DNA from: Cryptosporangium sp044454545
GTDB lineage: Bacteria > Actinomycetota > Actinomycetes > Mycobacteriales > Cryptosporangiaceae
Assembly: GCF_044454545.1 (NCBI RefSeq)
Contig: NZ_JBITDV010000009.1
Coordinates: 383,677 to 447,676 of the forward strand
Direction: 5' to 3'
DNA length: 64,000 nt
Part shown: positions 24,258-64,000 of the stretch, piece by piece
Layout: each line of letters starts with the position of its first letter
Position numbering within the stretch: the first letter of the stretch is position 1
The notes under the pieces: model-generated
Seen by the model: only the letters and a program-made list of their open reading frames with translations
Database searches by the model: none
Told to the model about the DNA's origin: nothing
Position numbers and translations under genes: made by a program

Positions 24258-25034
24258 GTGACGCTTTCCGACACCGCCACCACGTCGTGGATCCGGCGCT
24301 TCAAGCCCAGCGGCGGTGCCGACGTACGCCTGGTGTGCTTCCCGCACGCGGGCGGTTCGGCCAGCTACTTCAACCCGGTCGCCGCCCGGTTCGCCCCCGG
24401 TGCCGACGTGGTCGCGTTGCAGTACCCCGGCCGGCAGGACCGGCGACGGGAGCCGCTGCTGCGCGACCTCGAGGAACTCGCCGATCTGATCACCGAGGAG
24501 CTGCTGACGCTCAGCGACAAACCGACCGTGTTCTTCGGGCACAGCATGGGGGCGTTGCTCGCCTTCGAGTGTGCCTGGCGGATGGAGGACAAGGGCTTGT
24601 TCGATCCGCAGGTCCTGCTGCTCTCGGGCCGGCGCGCACCGTCCACGATCCGGGACGAGCAGGTCCACCGGGGTGACGACGCCCGGCTCCTGGCCGAGCT
24701 CCGTCAGCTCAACGGCACGAACTCCACGCTGCTCGACGACGACGACATCCTGCGGATGGCGCTGGAATCGCTGCGCGGGGACCTGGAGGCGGTCGAGACC
24801 TACGTCGACAGCGAACACCGGGTCACCGTCCCGTTGATCGTCCTCACCGGCGACGACGATCCGAAGACGACCGTCACCGAAGCCCAGCGCTGGTGCGAGC
24901 ACACCGAGAGCACCTGCCGGGTCGTGACGTATCCGGGCGGGCACTTCTACCTCGACAAACACGCCGCAGCGGTGGGCGACGTCATCGCCGCCGAGCTCGC
25001 GAAGCTCCGGCCGACCGCGATCGGCGCGCACTAG
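24258..25034 (+). CDS. Type II thioesterase (editing TE)
   Basis: 258-residue alpha/beta hydrolase. FPHAGGSASYF is the oxyanion-hole motif, the nucleophile is Ser96 in GHSMGA, the acid is in the TGDDDP region and the His is in PGGHFYL. This is the RifR/NysE-type stand-alone thioesterase that removes stalled or wrong acyl groups from PKS carrier proteins. GTG 24258 is preferred because GAAGGG lies 7 nt before it; a GTG at 24234 is the alternative. The stop overlaps the next gene by one base. The product-releasing thioesterase should be at the end of the PKS, outside the window. Confidence 0.9.
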   Translation: MTLSDTATTSWIRRFKPSGGADVRLVCFPHAGGSASYFNPVAARFAPGADVVALQYPGRQDRRREPLLRDLEELADLITEELLTLSDKPTVFFGHSMGALLAFECAWRMEDKGLFDPQVLLLSGRRAPSTIRDEQVHRGDDARLLAELRQLNGTNSTLLDDDDILRMALESLRGDLEAVETYVDSEHRVTVPLIVLTGDDDPKTTVTEAQRWCEHTESTCRVVTYPGGHFYLDKHAAAVGDVIAAELAKLRPTAIGAH

Positions 25035-25903
25035 TGCCCGCCGGCGCGTTGTACGCGATCAGTGATCTGCACGTCGCGTACGAGGAGAACCGGCAGATCG
25101 TGCGGGAGATGCGTCCGGCGTCGGAGAAAGACTGGTTGATCGTCGCCGGTGACGTCGCCGAACGGTTCGAGGACGTGCGCTGGGCGCTGGGTCTGCTGGC
25201 CGGGCGGTTCGAGCGGGTCGTCTGGTGCCCCGGCAACCACGAGCTGTGGACCCCGCCCGACGATCCGGTGCAACTGCGCGGCGTCGCGCGGTACGACGCG
25301 CTGATCCAAATGTGCCGTGAACTCGGGGTGACGACGCCGGAGGACGAGTACGCGGTCTGGACGGGGGAGGACGGCCCGGTCACCCTCGCGCCGCTCTTCC
25401 TGCTCTACGACTACAGCTTCCTGATGCCGGGCGTGTGGACGAAAGCCGAGTCGCTGGCCCGCGCGTACGACGCCGGGGTCGTGTGCACGGACGAGATGCT
25501 GCTGCACCCCGATCCGTTCCCGTCCCGGGAGGCCTGGTGCGCCGACCGGCTGGCGCGGACCGAACGACGGCTCGCCGGGCTGCCCTCCGATCAGGAGGTC
25601 ATCCTGATCAACCACTTCCCGCTGGTACGCGCGTCCACCCGCATCCTTCGCTATCCGGAGTTCGCGCAGTGGTGCGGTACGGCCCGGACCGCCGAGTGGC
25701 ATCTGCGCTTCAACGCTCGCACCGTCGTCTACGGCCATCTGCACATCCCCCGTACGACCTGGCACGACGGGGTGCGATTCGAGGAGGTTTCGGTGGGCTA
25801 TCCGCGCGAGTGGCGTCGTCGTGAAGGCCCGGCGGGCCGGCTCCGCCCCGTCGGCGGGACGCGGGCGAGGTCCGTTCCCCGCCACGCCGGAGCCGAGCGT
25901 TAA
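25034..25903 (+). CDS. Metallophosphoesterase, PptH-like (phosphopantetheinyl hydrolase)
   Basis: 289 residues with the calcineurin-like motif series SDLH, GDVAE, GNHE, NHFP and GHLHIP for a two-metal centre. The end GHLHIPRTTWHDGVRFEEVS and then VGYPREW is nearly the same wording as Mycobacterium tuberculosis PptH (Rv2795c), which removes phosphopantetheine from carrier proteins. As in that organism it is directly followed by the phosphopantetheinyl transferase gene, so the two would act in opposite directions on the ACPs. The GTG start overlaps the thioesterase stop (TAGTG). The last 30 residues (Arg/Gly/Pro-rich) are not conserved. Confidence 0.85.
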   Translation: MPAGALYAISDLHVAYEENRQIVREMRPASEKDWLIVAGDVAERFEDVRWALGLLAGRFERVVWCPGNHELWTPPDDPVQLRGVARYDALIQMCRELGVTTPEDEYAVWTGEDGPVTLAPLFLLYDYSFLMPGVWTKAESLARAYDAGVVCTDEMLLHPDPFPSREAWCADRLARTERRLAGLPSDQEVILINHFPLVRASTRILRYPEFAQWCGTARTAEWHLRFNARTVVYGHLHIPRTTWHDGVRFEEVSVGYPREWRRREGPAGRLRPVGGTRARSVPRHAGAER

Positions 25904-25913
25904 GGCGGCCGAC

Positions 25914-26612
25914 GTGCGGACGACGCTCGCGGGTCTGCTCGATCGGTTGACCCCACCCACCGTGGCGGCCGAGGAGACCTTCGGCGACCGCGCCGACATC
26001 CGGCTGTATCCGGCCGAGGCGGCCGCGATCGCGCAGGCCGTGCCCACGCGCCGGCGCGAGTTCAGCACGGTCCGAGCCTGTGCCCGCTCCGCGCTGACCC
26101 GCATCGGCGTGGCGCCGGCGCCGATCGTCCCCGGCCACCGGGGCGCGCCGGGCTGGCCGCCCGGGGTCGTCGGCAGCATGACCCACTGCGCGGGCTACCG
26201 CGCGTGCGCCGTCGCGCTCGATCGGGACGTGACCGCGATCGGGATCGACGCCGAACCGGCGTTGCCGCTACCGGACGGGGTCCTGACGGCGGTGGCGCTT
26301 CCGGCCGAACTGTCGGCGGTGGCCGAGCTGGCCCGTGAGGTACCCGGGATCGCCTGGGACCGTCTGCTGTTCAGCGCCAAGGAGGCCGTCTACAAGGCCT
26401 GGTTCCCGCTGACCGGTGCCCCGCTCGACTTCTCCGAGGCGGTCGTCGAGTTCGATCCGGCGGCGCGCACGTTCGCCGCCCGTCTGCTGGTCCCCGGACC
26501 GGTGACCTCCTCCGGCCGGCTGACCGGCTTCACCGGCCGCTGGCTCCAGTCGCGTGGGCTGGTGCTCTCCACCGTCGTCGTCGTGCCCGTCCAACCCGTC
26601 GCCGCAGCTTGA
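25914..26612 (+). CDS. Sfp-type 4'-phosphopantetheinyl transferase, PptT-like
   Basis: 232 residues. The motifs VGSMTHCAGY, GIDAEP (Mg-binding Asp and Glu) and FSAKEAVYKAW (catalytic Lys/Glu) are those of the PptT/EntD branch. It transfers phosphopantetheine from CoA to the serine of PKS carrier domains, turning the apo-synthase into the active form. GTG 25914 gives the family length and lies 11 bp after the PptH-like stop; an in-frame GTG at 25821 would overlap that gene. It sits within the polyketide cluster, between thioesterase and aminotransferase, so it is probably coexpressed with the synthase it activates. Confidence 0.92.
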   Translation: MRTTLAGLLDRLTPPTVAAEETFGDRADIRLYPAEAAAIAQAVPTRRREFSTVRACARSALTRIGVAPAPIVPGHRGAPGWPPGVVGSMTHCAGYRACAVALDRDVTAIGIDAEPALPLPDGVLTAVALPAELSAVAELAREVPGIAWDRLLFSAKEAVYKAWFPLTGAPLDFSEAVVEFDPAARTFAARLLVPGPVTSSGRLTGFTGRWLQSRGLVLSTVVVVPVQPVAAA

Positions 26613-26621
26613 GGAGGCATG

Positions 26622-27677
26622 ATGAGCTATACCTACCCGGTCTCCAAGCCGTGGCTCGGTGACCGGGAACAACAGTTGGTCTCCGCCGCGATCGCCAGCG
26701 GCTGGATCTCGTCGCAGGGGCCGGAGATCAAACGCTTCGAGGCCGCGTTCGCCGAGTACAACGGAGTCTCGCACGGTGTGGCGTGCTCGTCCGGGACGGC
26801 CGCGCTGACCGTCGCCCTGGCGGCGCTCGGCGTCGGGCCGGGCGACGAGGTGATCGTCCCGGAGTTCACGATGATCGCCTCGGCCTGGGCGGTGAACTAC
26901 GTCGGTGCGACACCGGTGTTCGTCGACTGCGGCGACGACCTCAACATCGACGTCACGAAGATCGAGGCCCGGATGACGCCGCGCACCGCGGTGATCATGC
27001 CGGTGCACGTCTACGGTCGCCGGTGCGACATGGACGCGGTCATGGAGCTCGCCTACGACTACAACGTGCGGGTCGTCGAGGACTCGGCGGAGTCGCACGG
27101 TGTGCGCCCGGTGGGAGACATCGCCTGCTTCTCGCTGTTCGCCAACAAGATCATCACGGCCGGGGAAGGCGGCATCTGCCTCACCAACGAGCCGCGCCTG
27201 GCCGCGCAGATGGCGCACCTGCGGGCGATGGCGTTCACCCGGGACCACAGCTTCCTGCACAAGAAGGTCGCCTACAACTTCCGGATGACCAACCTCCAGG
27301 CGGCGTTGGCCAGCGCGCAACTGGAGCGGATCGACGAGATCCTGTCCCGTCGGCGGGTGATCGAGAAGATCTACGACGCCGCGCTGGCCGGCATTTCCGG
27401 CGTGACGCTGATGCCTCCCCGGGACGTCCTCTGGATGTACGACGTGCGCGTCGAGCGCCGGTCGCAGCTCCAGGCCTACCTGGCGGAGAACGGCGTCGAG
27501 ACGCGGCTGTTCTTCAAGCCGATGAGCCGTCAGCCGATGTACTTCGACGCGGGCTGGCCGGCGCTGAACGCGGCGACGTTCAGCGAGGACGGCCTTTACC
27601 TGCCGACCTATCCGGAGCTGACCGAAGCCGATCAGGAGATCATCGTCGGGCACATCCGGGACTTCTACGCAGGCTGA
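26622..27677 (+). CDS. PLP-dependent sugar aminotransferase (mycosamine/perosamine synthase type)
   Basis: 351-residue DegT/DnrJ/EryC1 aminotransferase. GWISSQGP starts the substrate loop, ACSSGTAALT binds the cofactor phosphate, VEDSAESHG holds the Asp for the pyridine nitrogen, and Lys176 in FANKIITAGEGG forms the Schiff base. Length and wording agree with NysDII/AmphDII of polyene clusters and with GDP-perosamine synthases. It would aminate the GDP-keto-6-deoxyhexose made from the dehydratase product. Whether nitrogen goes to C3 (mycosamine) or C4 (perosamine) cannot be decided by eye. ATG 26622 fits GAGGAGG at 26611-26617 better than ATG 26619. A strong terminator follows. Confidence 0.9.
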   Translation: MSYTYPVSKPWLGDREQQLVSAAIASGWISSQGPEIKRFEAAFAEYNGVSHGVACSSGTAALTVALAALGVGPGDEVIVPEFTMIASAWAVNYVGATPVFVDCGDDLNIDVTKIEARMTPRTAVIMPVHVYGRRCDMDAVMELAYDYNVRVVEDSAESHGVRPVGDIACFSLFANKIITAGEGGICLTNEPRLAAQMAHLRAMAFTRDHSFLHKKVAYNFRMTNLQAALASAQLERIDEILSRRRVIEKIYDAALAGISGVTLMPPRDVLWMYDVRVERRSQLQAYLAENGVETRLFFKPMSRQPMYFDAGWPALNAATFSEDGLYLPTYPELTEADQEIIVGHIRDFYAG

Positions 27678-27688
27678 AACGACGACGG

Positions 27689-27720
27689 CGACGCCCCGGT
27701 GAGTTCTCACCGGGGCGTCG
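27689..27720. terminator. Strong bidirectional terminator between aminotransferase and P450 genes
   Basis: CGACGCCCCGGTGA pairs perfectly (14 bp) with TCACCGGGGCGTCG across a GTTC loop, in the 106-bp gap between convergent genes. Confidence 0.85.
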
Positions 27721-27783
27721 TCGTGGTCGTCGGGTGAATGCGGCCGGCGGGCGGGCCGCAAGCGCCGCCCGCCGGCCGCGGCT

Positions 27784-28947
27784 CTACCAGCGCACCGGCA
27801 GCGACCGGAGGCCGAAGATCACGCCGTCGTGTTTGACCGGCAGTTCCTCCGCCGGCCGATCGAGCCGGAGACCGGGAAGGCGCTCGAACAGCGTGGTGAA
27901 GGCCTCGGTCATCTCCAATCGCACCAGGTGCTGGCCGAGACACTGGTGGATGCCGAAGCCGAAGGCCACGTGGTGTCCGCCCGAGCGGCTCGGGCAGAAT
28001 TCGGCCGCTCCGGCGAACTCCTTCTCGTCGTGGTTGGCCGCCGCTCCGAGCGGAACGATGCCCTCGCCGGCCCGGATCAGCTGGCCGCCGATCTCGACGT
28101 CCTCGATCGCCACCCGCAGTGCGACCCGGTCGGCCACCGACAGGTAACGGAGCACCTCTTCGACGACGCCGGCGTTGCCGATCCACTGCGGGTTCTGCAT
28201 CAGCAGGAGAGCGCCCAGCGCGATGTTGTTGGCGGTCGTCTCGTGTCCGGCGATGAGCAGGAGCAGGGCCACGCCCTCGATCTCCCGCGGGGTCAGCGTC
28301 CCTCGGGCCAGCGCACGGCTGATCAGGTCGTTGCCGGGAAAGCGGGACTTCACCGCGACGAGCTTCCCGATGTAGACGAGCAGTTCGTTGGTGGCCAGCG
28401 TGCGTTGCGCGTCGGTGGACGTGAACGTGACCAGCGTGCGGGTGCGGGTCTCGAACAGCTCGTGATCGTGGTAGGGCACCCCGAGCAGGTGGCAGATCAC
28501 GGTGGACGGCACCGGCAACGCGAAATCGGACACCAGGTCGGCGGTGCGACCGGCGTCCAGCATCGCGTCGATCCGCGCGCTCACCGTCCGCTGCACCGGG
28601 CCTTTGAGCTCGGCGATGCGACGCACCGTGAACTCCTGGACGAGCGCCTTGCGGAACCGGGCGTGCTCCGGCGGATCGTAGGCGACGAACCAGCCGGGGA
28701 TCGCCTCCGGCGAGGGCACCGTGCCGTTCGCACCGATGGTGGGGAAGCCCTCGCGGAGCGGGCTCGCGCTGATCCGCCGGTCGGTCAGCACCGCGCGGAC
28801 GTCCTCGTGCCGGGCGACCAGCCAGACCGTGCTGCCGTTGGGGAGCGCCGAACGCACCAGGCCGGGCCGCTCACGGAGCCGGGCGTACTCGTCCGGAGGG
28901 GAGAACTGGCCGGGGCGGCGGCGGGGGAACTCGATCGTCTCGGTCAC
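27784..28947 (-). CDS. Cytochrome P450 monooxygenase
   Basis: 387 residues, bacterial class I type. The I-helix carries AGHETT, the K-helix ExxR is EVLR, and the heme loop is FGFGIHQCLGQHL with the cysteine ligand. GTG 28947 overlaps the TGA of the glycosyltransferase gene (GTGA), so both are coexpressed. Polyene clusters usually hold a P450 next to the glycosyltransferase or aminotransferase (NysL/NysN, AmphL/AmphN), which hydroxylates or oxidises the polyketide. The same kind of late oxidation is likely here, but the site is unknown. Redox partners are not in the window. Confidence 0.92.
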   Translation of the reverse strand: MTETIEFPRRRPGQFSPPDEYARLRERPGLVRSALPNGSTVWLVARHEDVRAVLTDRRISASPLREGFPTIGANGTVPSPEAIPGWFVAYDPPEHARFRKALVQEFTVRRIAELKGPVQRTVSARIDAMLDAGRTADLVSDFALPVPSTVICHLLGVPYHDHELFETRTRTLVTFTSTDAQRTLATNELLVYIGKLVAVKSRFPGNDLISRALARGTLTPREIEGVALLLLIAGHETTANNIALGALLLMQNPQWIGNAGVVEEVLRYLSVADRVALRVAIEDVEIGGQLIRAGEGIVPLGAAANHDEKEFAGAAEFCPSRSGGHHVAFGFGIHQCLGQHLVRLEMTEAFTTLFERLPGLRLDRPAEELPVKHDGVIFGLRSLPVRW

Positions 28948-30311
28948 GTCAGCGCGGCGCTTCCCAGGATGAGCGCGGCGGCCGCGTCGACGCCGCCGGC
29001 CCGCCGGAGCTCGGCGCCGAGATGCTCCGCCCGCTCCCGGAACCGCTGATCGTCCAGGACCTGGTTCAGCTTGGCCACGGTGTCGTCCACGTCGACCCGG
29101 TCGGGCCGCTCGACGGTCAGACCGACGCCGCTGGTCTGCCCGCGGATCGCCTGGTCGTAGCAGTCCACCCAGAGCGGTCGCAGCACCATCGGCTTGCCGA
29201 AGTAGACGCTCTCGTGGAAGCCGTTGGCGCCACCGTGGTTGAAGAAGAGCTTCACGTGCGGATGGGCCAGGACGTCGAGCTGGGACGGCACCGAGCTGAC
29301 CACACGCAGATTCTCCGGCAGGTCGTCGGGGAGCAGGTGCTGTTGCGACGCGGGCAGCTTCCACAGCACGGCGTGGCGGGCGGCGATCCGGCGGAACACG
29401 TCCACCAGGCCGTGGATCTCGTCCTCGGACGGGCGCCAGAGCGTCCCGAACCCGACGTACACCACCGATTCGTGCCGATCCAGCCACCCGGAGATCTCCT
29501 GCTCGCCCGGTACCTGCGGCAGCGGTGGGATGACCGCGCCCACCAGATGGACCTTGTCCGGAAGGTCGAACGGGTACTCCAGACCGAAGACGGTGTAGGA
29601 CAGCACGAGCTCGGCCATGCCGACCTTGTTCAACGGCTGGCCGGCCGCCGCCGAGATCTGGTGCTCGCGGGCGTAGCGGCCTATCCGGCGGATCGCCCGC
29701 AGCATCGTCGGGTGGAGGAACATCAGCTGCGCGCGGAGCCGGAAGACCGCGTTGTACACGCGCTGCGCCGGCGTCATGTCGTCGGGCAGCCCGGTGTGCA
29801 GGAACGGGAACCGGGGGCTCAGCCGGCCGAACAGCTGGTTGCTCGGGATGAACGGCGAGCTCAGGACGTAGGGCACACCCCGCGTCAGCGCGGCCGCGAC
29901 GGCCATCGTGTTGCTGGCGTCGATGACCATCAGCGCTGGTTGGACTTTGTCGATGGCTGCCGTGATCGCCGGGTAGGGGTCCGCTCCGTCGGCCCTCAGC
30001 ACGCGGGTGAGTTCGTACCGCACCACGGCGCGGTGGGCTCGCCAGCGCGAACGCTGGATGGCGCGGCGGTACTCCCGCTCCGGCCATCCGGCCAGCGTCA
30101 GACCCGGATCGGACGGCCCCAGCGAGGCGAAACGGACTCCCGCCAGGGCGTCCACCTCGCCGCGGTGATCCTCCTCGGTGGCGAACCACACCTCGCACGC
30201 CGTCCGCTCGGCCACCGCCCCGGCGACCGTGAGCATCACGTTCAGCATGCCGGCACCGCCGCTGCTCACGAACAGGATCGACGTGCGGTTCCCGTCTTCC
30301 ACGACAGCCAC
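28944..30311 (-). CDS. Glycosyltransferase, polyene mycosaminyltransferase-like (GT1)
   Basis: 455-residue GT-B enzyme of the UDP-glucuronosyl/MGT-like type. The N-terminal domain begins ILFVSSGGAGMLN. The C-terminal donor site contains YVGFGTLWRPSEDE and FFNHGGANGFHES, the donor-sugar signature. Size and pattern match NysDI, AmphDI and PimK, which use GDP-mycosamine. With gmd and the aminotransferase in the same cluster, transfer of an amino-deoxyhexose to the polyketide is the best reading. The gene is divergent from the giant PKS and shares a 186-bp control region with it. It is followed by the P450 gene with overlap. Confidence 0.9.
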   Translation of the reverse strand: MAVVEDGNRTSILFVSSGGAGMLNVMLTVAGAVAERTACEVWFATEEDHRGEVDALAGVRFASLGPSDPGLTLAGWPEREYRRAIQRSRWRAHRAVVRYELTRVLRADGADPYPAITAAIDKVQPALMVIDASNTMAVAAALTRGVPYVLSSPFIPSNQLFGRLSPRFPFLHTGLPDDMTPAQRVYNAVFRLRAQLMFLHPTMLRAIRRIGRYAREHQISAAAGQPLNKVGMAELVLSYTVFGLEYPFDLPDKVHLVGAVIPPLPQVPGEQEISGWLDRHESVVYVGFGTLWRPSEDEIHGLVDVFRRIAARHAVLWKLPASQQHLLPDDLPENLRVVSSVPSQLDVLAHPHVKLFFNHGGANGFHESVYFGKPMVLRPLWVDCYDQAIRGQTSGVGLTVERPDRVDVDDTVAKLNQVLDDQRFRERAEHLGAELRRAGGVDAAAALILGSAALT

Positions 30312-30497
30312 CTTCCGGCAGTGCGGTTCACCCGCGGCGAACCTAGACCGCGGCCGGGTGGGGATCTGACTAGGTCCGGGGTGCGGAAACTAGGTATTTC
30401 GCGGGGACGCATCGGCTTGACTCGCCCAACGGCGACGGCGGCAGCGCAGGTGTCCGCCTGGTGTCTCGATGAGCCGCTGCGACTCCCGGAGTGATAG
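30312..30497. promoter_or_regulatory. Divergent control region, glycosyltransferase / PKS
   Basis: 186 bp. ACTAGGT occurs twice in the same direction at 30369-30375 and 30389-30395, exactly 20 bp apart, and its complement ACCTAG is at 30341-30346. CTAGGTATTTCGCGGG (30390-30405) matches the recalled PimM consensus at 13 of 16 positions. A TTGACT hexamer (30417-30422) could be a -35 box, but no convincing -10 follows at the right distance. GGAG at 30488-30491 is the PKS ribosome site. Confidence 0.5.

Positions 30498-64000
<33,503 letters not shown>

Noticed and set aside
28948..30198. N-terminal extension of the P450 to 804 residues
   Set aside because: It overlaps the glycosyltransferase gene in another frame and shows no domain; the GTGA overlap at 28944-28947 gives a normal P450.
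30417..30422. TTGACT as the -35 box of the PKS promoter
   Set aside because: No acceptable -10 hexamer lies 16-19 bp downstream, so a promoter was not called as a separate feature.

Overview
The window comes from a high-GC actinobacterium. Support for this is the very high GC content with G/C-rich third codon positions, the frequent GTG starts and 4-nt GTGA/ATGA stop-start overlaps, the actinomycete regulator families (IclR, GntR/FCD, AraC, DeoR, PAS-LuxR), an adjacent phosphopantetheinyl hydrolase/transferase pair of the mycobacterial PptH/PptT kind, and a type I modular polyketide synthase (PKS). Genus cannot be fixed from the sequence.

Left part (1-4.4 kb): an ABC importer operon on the minus strand, related to polyamine-type importers (lipoprotein binding protein, one fused double permease, ATPase cut by the left edge), behind an IclR regulator. 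Next (4.6-13.8 kb) is a block of catabolic-looking enzymes: SDR, ThDP-dependent enzyme, two carboxymuconolactone-decarboxylase-like proteins, HpcH/HpaI aldolase, cupin protein, Baeyer-Villiger monooxygenase, metallo-beta-lactamase-fold hydrolase and a DUF6282-like hydrolase. A GntR/FCD regulator lies in its middle. A shared GTATGA-type motif precedes four of its transcription units, so they probably form one regulon. From 13.9 to 19.3 kb there is an AraC regulator divergent from a sugar/polyol ABC importer operon that ends in a polyol-dehydrogenase-like MDR enzyme.

Right part (about 19.4-64 kb): one edge of a large polyketide biosynthetic cluster. It has a PimM/NysRIV-type PAS-LuxR activator, a small acidic protein, a DeoR regulator, an ABC exporter, GDP-mannose 4,6-dehydratase, a type II thioesterase, PptH-like hydrolase, PptT-like PPTase, a PLP sugar aminotransferase, a cytochrome P450, a polyene-type glycosyltransferase, and one giant PKS gene that starts at 30498 and is still open at 64000 (at least 11,167 codons). 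The PKS shows six modules in a single frame: modules 1-2 are KS-AT-DH-KR-ACP, modules 3-5 are KS-AT-DH-ER-KR-ACP, and module 6 is KS-AT-DH-ER-KR cut by the edge. All six AT domains carry malonyl-type motifs. If every domain works, this protein adds a conjugated diene and then a long, unbranched, fully saturated chain.

How it fits together: Gmd and the aminotransferase would make a GDP-linked amino-deoxyhexose (mycosamine or perosamine type), the glycosyltransferase would attach it, the P450 would oxidise the macrocycle or chain, the PPTase would activate the ACPs with PptH opposing it, the thioesterase would clear stalled modules, and the ABC exporter would export the product. The PAS-LuxR protein would switch the cluster on; candidate operators lie upstream of its own gene and of the PKS. 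The mixture of polyene-macrolide tailoring and regulatory genes with an ER-rich, all-malonyl synthase is the most unusual feature of the window. No gap without a gene exceeds 300 bases. No tRNA, rRNA, CRISPR array or insertion sequence was seen.
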